The notes beneath the pieces were generated by a model that was given only the letters and a program-made list of their open reading frames with translations, did not search any database and was not told the origin of the DNA. From an uncultured Pseudorhodobacter sp. (GTDB lineage: Bacteria; Pseudomonadota; Alphaproteobacteria; Rhodobacterales; Rhodobacteraceae), in NCBI GenBank assembly GCA_945952425.1, contig CAMFIX010000139.1:1-7433 (forward strand): a stretch of DNA of 7,433 bases, given 5' to 3'. Within the stretch, counting starts at the first letter, position 1. Each line of letters opens with the position of its first letter. Of this stretch, positions 6,528 through 7,433 are shown in pieces. Made by a program: the position numbers and the translations under genes.

Positions 6528-6676
6528 AGGGCGCGCGGCGGAGGGCGGCCACGGTCATCGCGTAATCCGTATTATGTAACTTGTTAAGCATCTGTAGTGA
6601 AACCAAACCGCCATGGCACGGCGCCGGCCTTGACCGGACCGAACGGGGCGACCAGCGTCTGGGCCCGCGGATCGCG

Positions 6677-6705
6677 TTGACGCATCCTGCCCGCGATCCT
6701 ACGCT
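6677..6705 (+). promoter_or_regulatory. Probable promoter of the RTX gene
   Basis: TTGACG (6677-6682), a 17-nt spacer and TACGCT (6700-6705). The -35 is 5 of 6 to consensus; the -10 keeps the key first, second and last bases. It would start transcription near 6712, about 22 nt before the proposed TTG start codon, which supports that start over the upstream one. Confidence 0.4.
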
Positions 6706-6733
6706 GACCCTGCAATTCATAGGCGAGACACGA

Positions 6734-7387
6734 TTGACCCAATTCATCCTGACCGACGGCAACGATACTTTCCCCGGGCCCGGGCAAACCAATTTCGGCG
6801 ATGACCTGGTCGAGGGGCGCGACGGCAACGACCTGCTTTACGGCGGCATCGGCAATGACACGCTTTACGGCGGGGCGGGCGACGATGTGCTGATGGCGGG
6901 GCCGAATACCAAGGGGCGTTTCGTGGCCGATGGCGGGGCGGGCGATGACCGGGTGTTCAGCTCTGCCGTCGGGAATTTCTCGCTGGAGGGCGGGGCCGGG
7001 CAGGACACGCTCGCCTTGTCGGTGGCGACACCGAATCCGCTCTTGTTCCTGGTCTCGGGGCGCGATGTCCAGGTGTCGCTGCAGGGCGGCTTTGCGACCT
7101 TTGTCCATGGGTTCGAAACCTACCGGATCGACGCGACCCTGGGGGCCGACACGATCCGCACCGGGGCGGGAGACGATATCGTCAATGCCGCGACCGGGGA
7201 GAACCTGGTTCGTGGCGGCAGGGGCAACGACCAGCTCTCCGGCGCGGGCGTCTTGTATGGCGGGGCGGGCGATGATGTGCTGCGCGCCGACGACCTAGGG
7301 GCGACGCAGCGCATGGCGGGCGGCGCGGGGGCGGATGTGCTGATCTTGGGCGGCACGACGGGGGTGAACGACGGGGCCGCTCTGTTC
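6734..7387 (+). CDS. RTX (hemolysin-type calcium-binding repeat) protein, 3'-truncated by contig end
   Basis: Partial gene; 218 genomic codons are visible and the C-terminus is missing. The protein is rich in RTX nonapeptides (GGxGxDxUx): three in tandem at residues 28-54, then near 67-75, 86-94, 143-150, 161-169, 176-184 and 196-204. These form calcium-binding beta-rolls in proteins exported by type I secretion, whose signal is C-terminal and so would be in the missing part. There is no N-terminal signal peptide, as expected. The TTG at 6734 is proposed as start because the protein then begins TQFILTDGNDTF, a common opening for such proteins in Rhodobacterales; AGGCGAG lies just upstream (6721-6727) and a promoter-like pair at 6677-6705 precedes it. 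The frame stays open back to 6581, but that stretch encodes Pro/Arg-rich sequence unlike the family. The frame reads on into adapter bases (LSLIHI, stop at 7406-7408); that ending is not biological. Function is unknown: adhesin, enzyme or surface protein are all possible. Confidence 0.8.
6815..6895 (+). repeat. Tandem RTX nonapeptide-coding repeats (3 copies)
   Basis: Three consecutive 27-nt units encode GRDGNDLLY, GGIGNDTLY and GGAGDDVLM. At DNA level the repeats share GGCGGCAACGAC- or GGGCGACGAT-like cores. Further, more scattered RTX units follow within the same gene. Confidence 0.85.
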
Positions 7388-7433
7388 CTGTCTCTTATAC
7401 ACATCTGACGCTGCCGACGATATGCAGTGTGTA
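7388..7433. other. Illumina Nextera adapter contamination (not genomic)
   Basis: Bases 7388-7406 are the 19-bp Tn5 mosaic end CTGTCTCTTATACACATCT. Bases 7407-7420 are the Read-1 adapter remainder GACGCTGCCGACGA. Bases 7421-7428 (TATGCAGT) are the reverse complement of Nextera i5 index ACTGCATA, remembered as S506. Bases 7429-7433 (GTGTA) begin the P5 sequence. The natural DNA therefore ends at 7387. This is untrimmed read-through retained at a contig end, not a transposon. Confidence 0.98.

Larger units (their letters stand above)
6476..6733. other. Divergent intergenic region between kdgK and the RTX gene
   Basis: This region must hold the promoters of the leftward catabolic cluster and the rightward RTX gene. 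It contains an AT-rich patch at 6562-6606, unlike the surrounding GC-rich sequence, including TATTAT at 6570-6575 and short imperfect dyads. It also holds a 15-bp dyad at 6513-6527 and a promoter-like pair at 6677-6705. No credible gene was seen inside it. Confidence 0.6.

Noticed and set aside
7388..7406. Tn5/IS50 mosaic end as a real transposon boundary
   Set aside because: It is followed directly by Nextera adapter, index and P5 bases, which identifies it as library sequence.
1..7433. CRISPR array, tRNA or rRNA genes
   Set aside because: No regularly spaced direct repeats, cloverleaf-like segments or rRNA-like sequence were seen; the only tandem repeats are RTX-coding units.

Overview
The window is GC-rich, densely packed bacterial DNA. 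Protein family content (RbsA/RbsC-type sugar ABC genes, an FCD-type GntR regulator, a short-form polyol/uronate dehydrogenase, a 2-keto-3-deoxygluconate kinase and an RTX repeat protein) suggests an alphaproteobacterium, probably Rhodobacterales (Paracoccus/Rhodobacter-like). The taxonomic placement is inference from style and composition, not from a marker gene.

Layout. Six genes run leftward (minus strand) as one compact cluster, in order of transcription: a PfkB-family KDG kinase (6475-5579), a GntR/FCD regulator starting 1 nt after it (5577-4675), a short mannitol-dehydrogenase-family uronate reductase (4628-3558), a zinc MDR dehydrogenase of the L-galactonate/L-gulonate 5-dehydrogenase type (3470-2484), a two-domain sugar ABC ATPase (2487-973) and its permease (976-2). 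The last three are chained by 4-nt ATGA overlaps. Two short gaps, 46 and 87 bp, flank the reductase gene. Both contain a shared 19-bp motif, and the 87-bp gap also holds a 33-bp dyad. A 258-bp intergenic region then separates the cluster from a divergent, plus-strand gene for an RTX (hemolysin-type calcium-binding repeat) protein, cut off by the end of the assembled sequence.

How the genes work together (inference). The ABC genes would import a sugar acid such as L-galactonate, L-gulonate or a related hexonate/uronate. The MDR enzyme would oxidise it at C5 to tagaturonate or fructuronate, and the polyol-dehydrogenase-family enzyme would reduce that to altronate or mannonate. A dehydratase, not in this window, would give 2-keto-3-deoxygluconate, which the kinase phosphorylates to KDPG for Entner-Doudoroff cleavage. 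The GntR protein is the likely local repressor. The periplasmic binding protein, dehydratase and aldolase are not visible.

The last 46 bases (7388-7433) are not genomic. They match the Illumina Nextera mosaic end, Read-1 adapter, an 8-nt i5 index and the start of P5. The RTX frame beyond 7387 and its apparent stop codon are artefacts. The most unusual biological features are the regulator with two tandem winged-helix domains, the 33-bp dyad, and the repeated motif upstream of both dehydrogenases.
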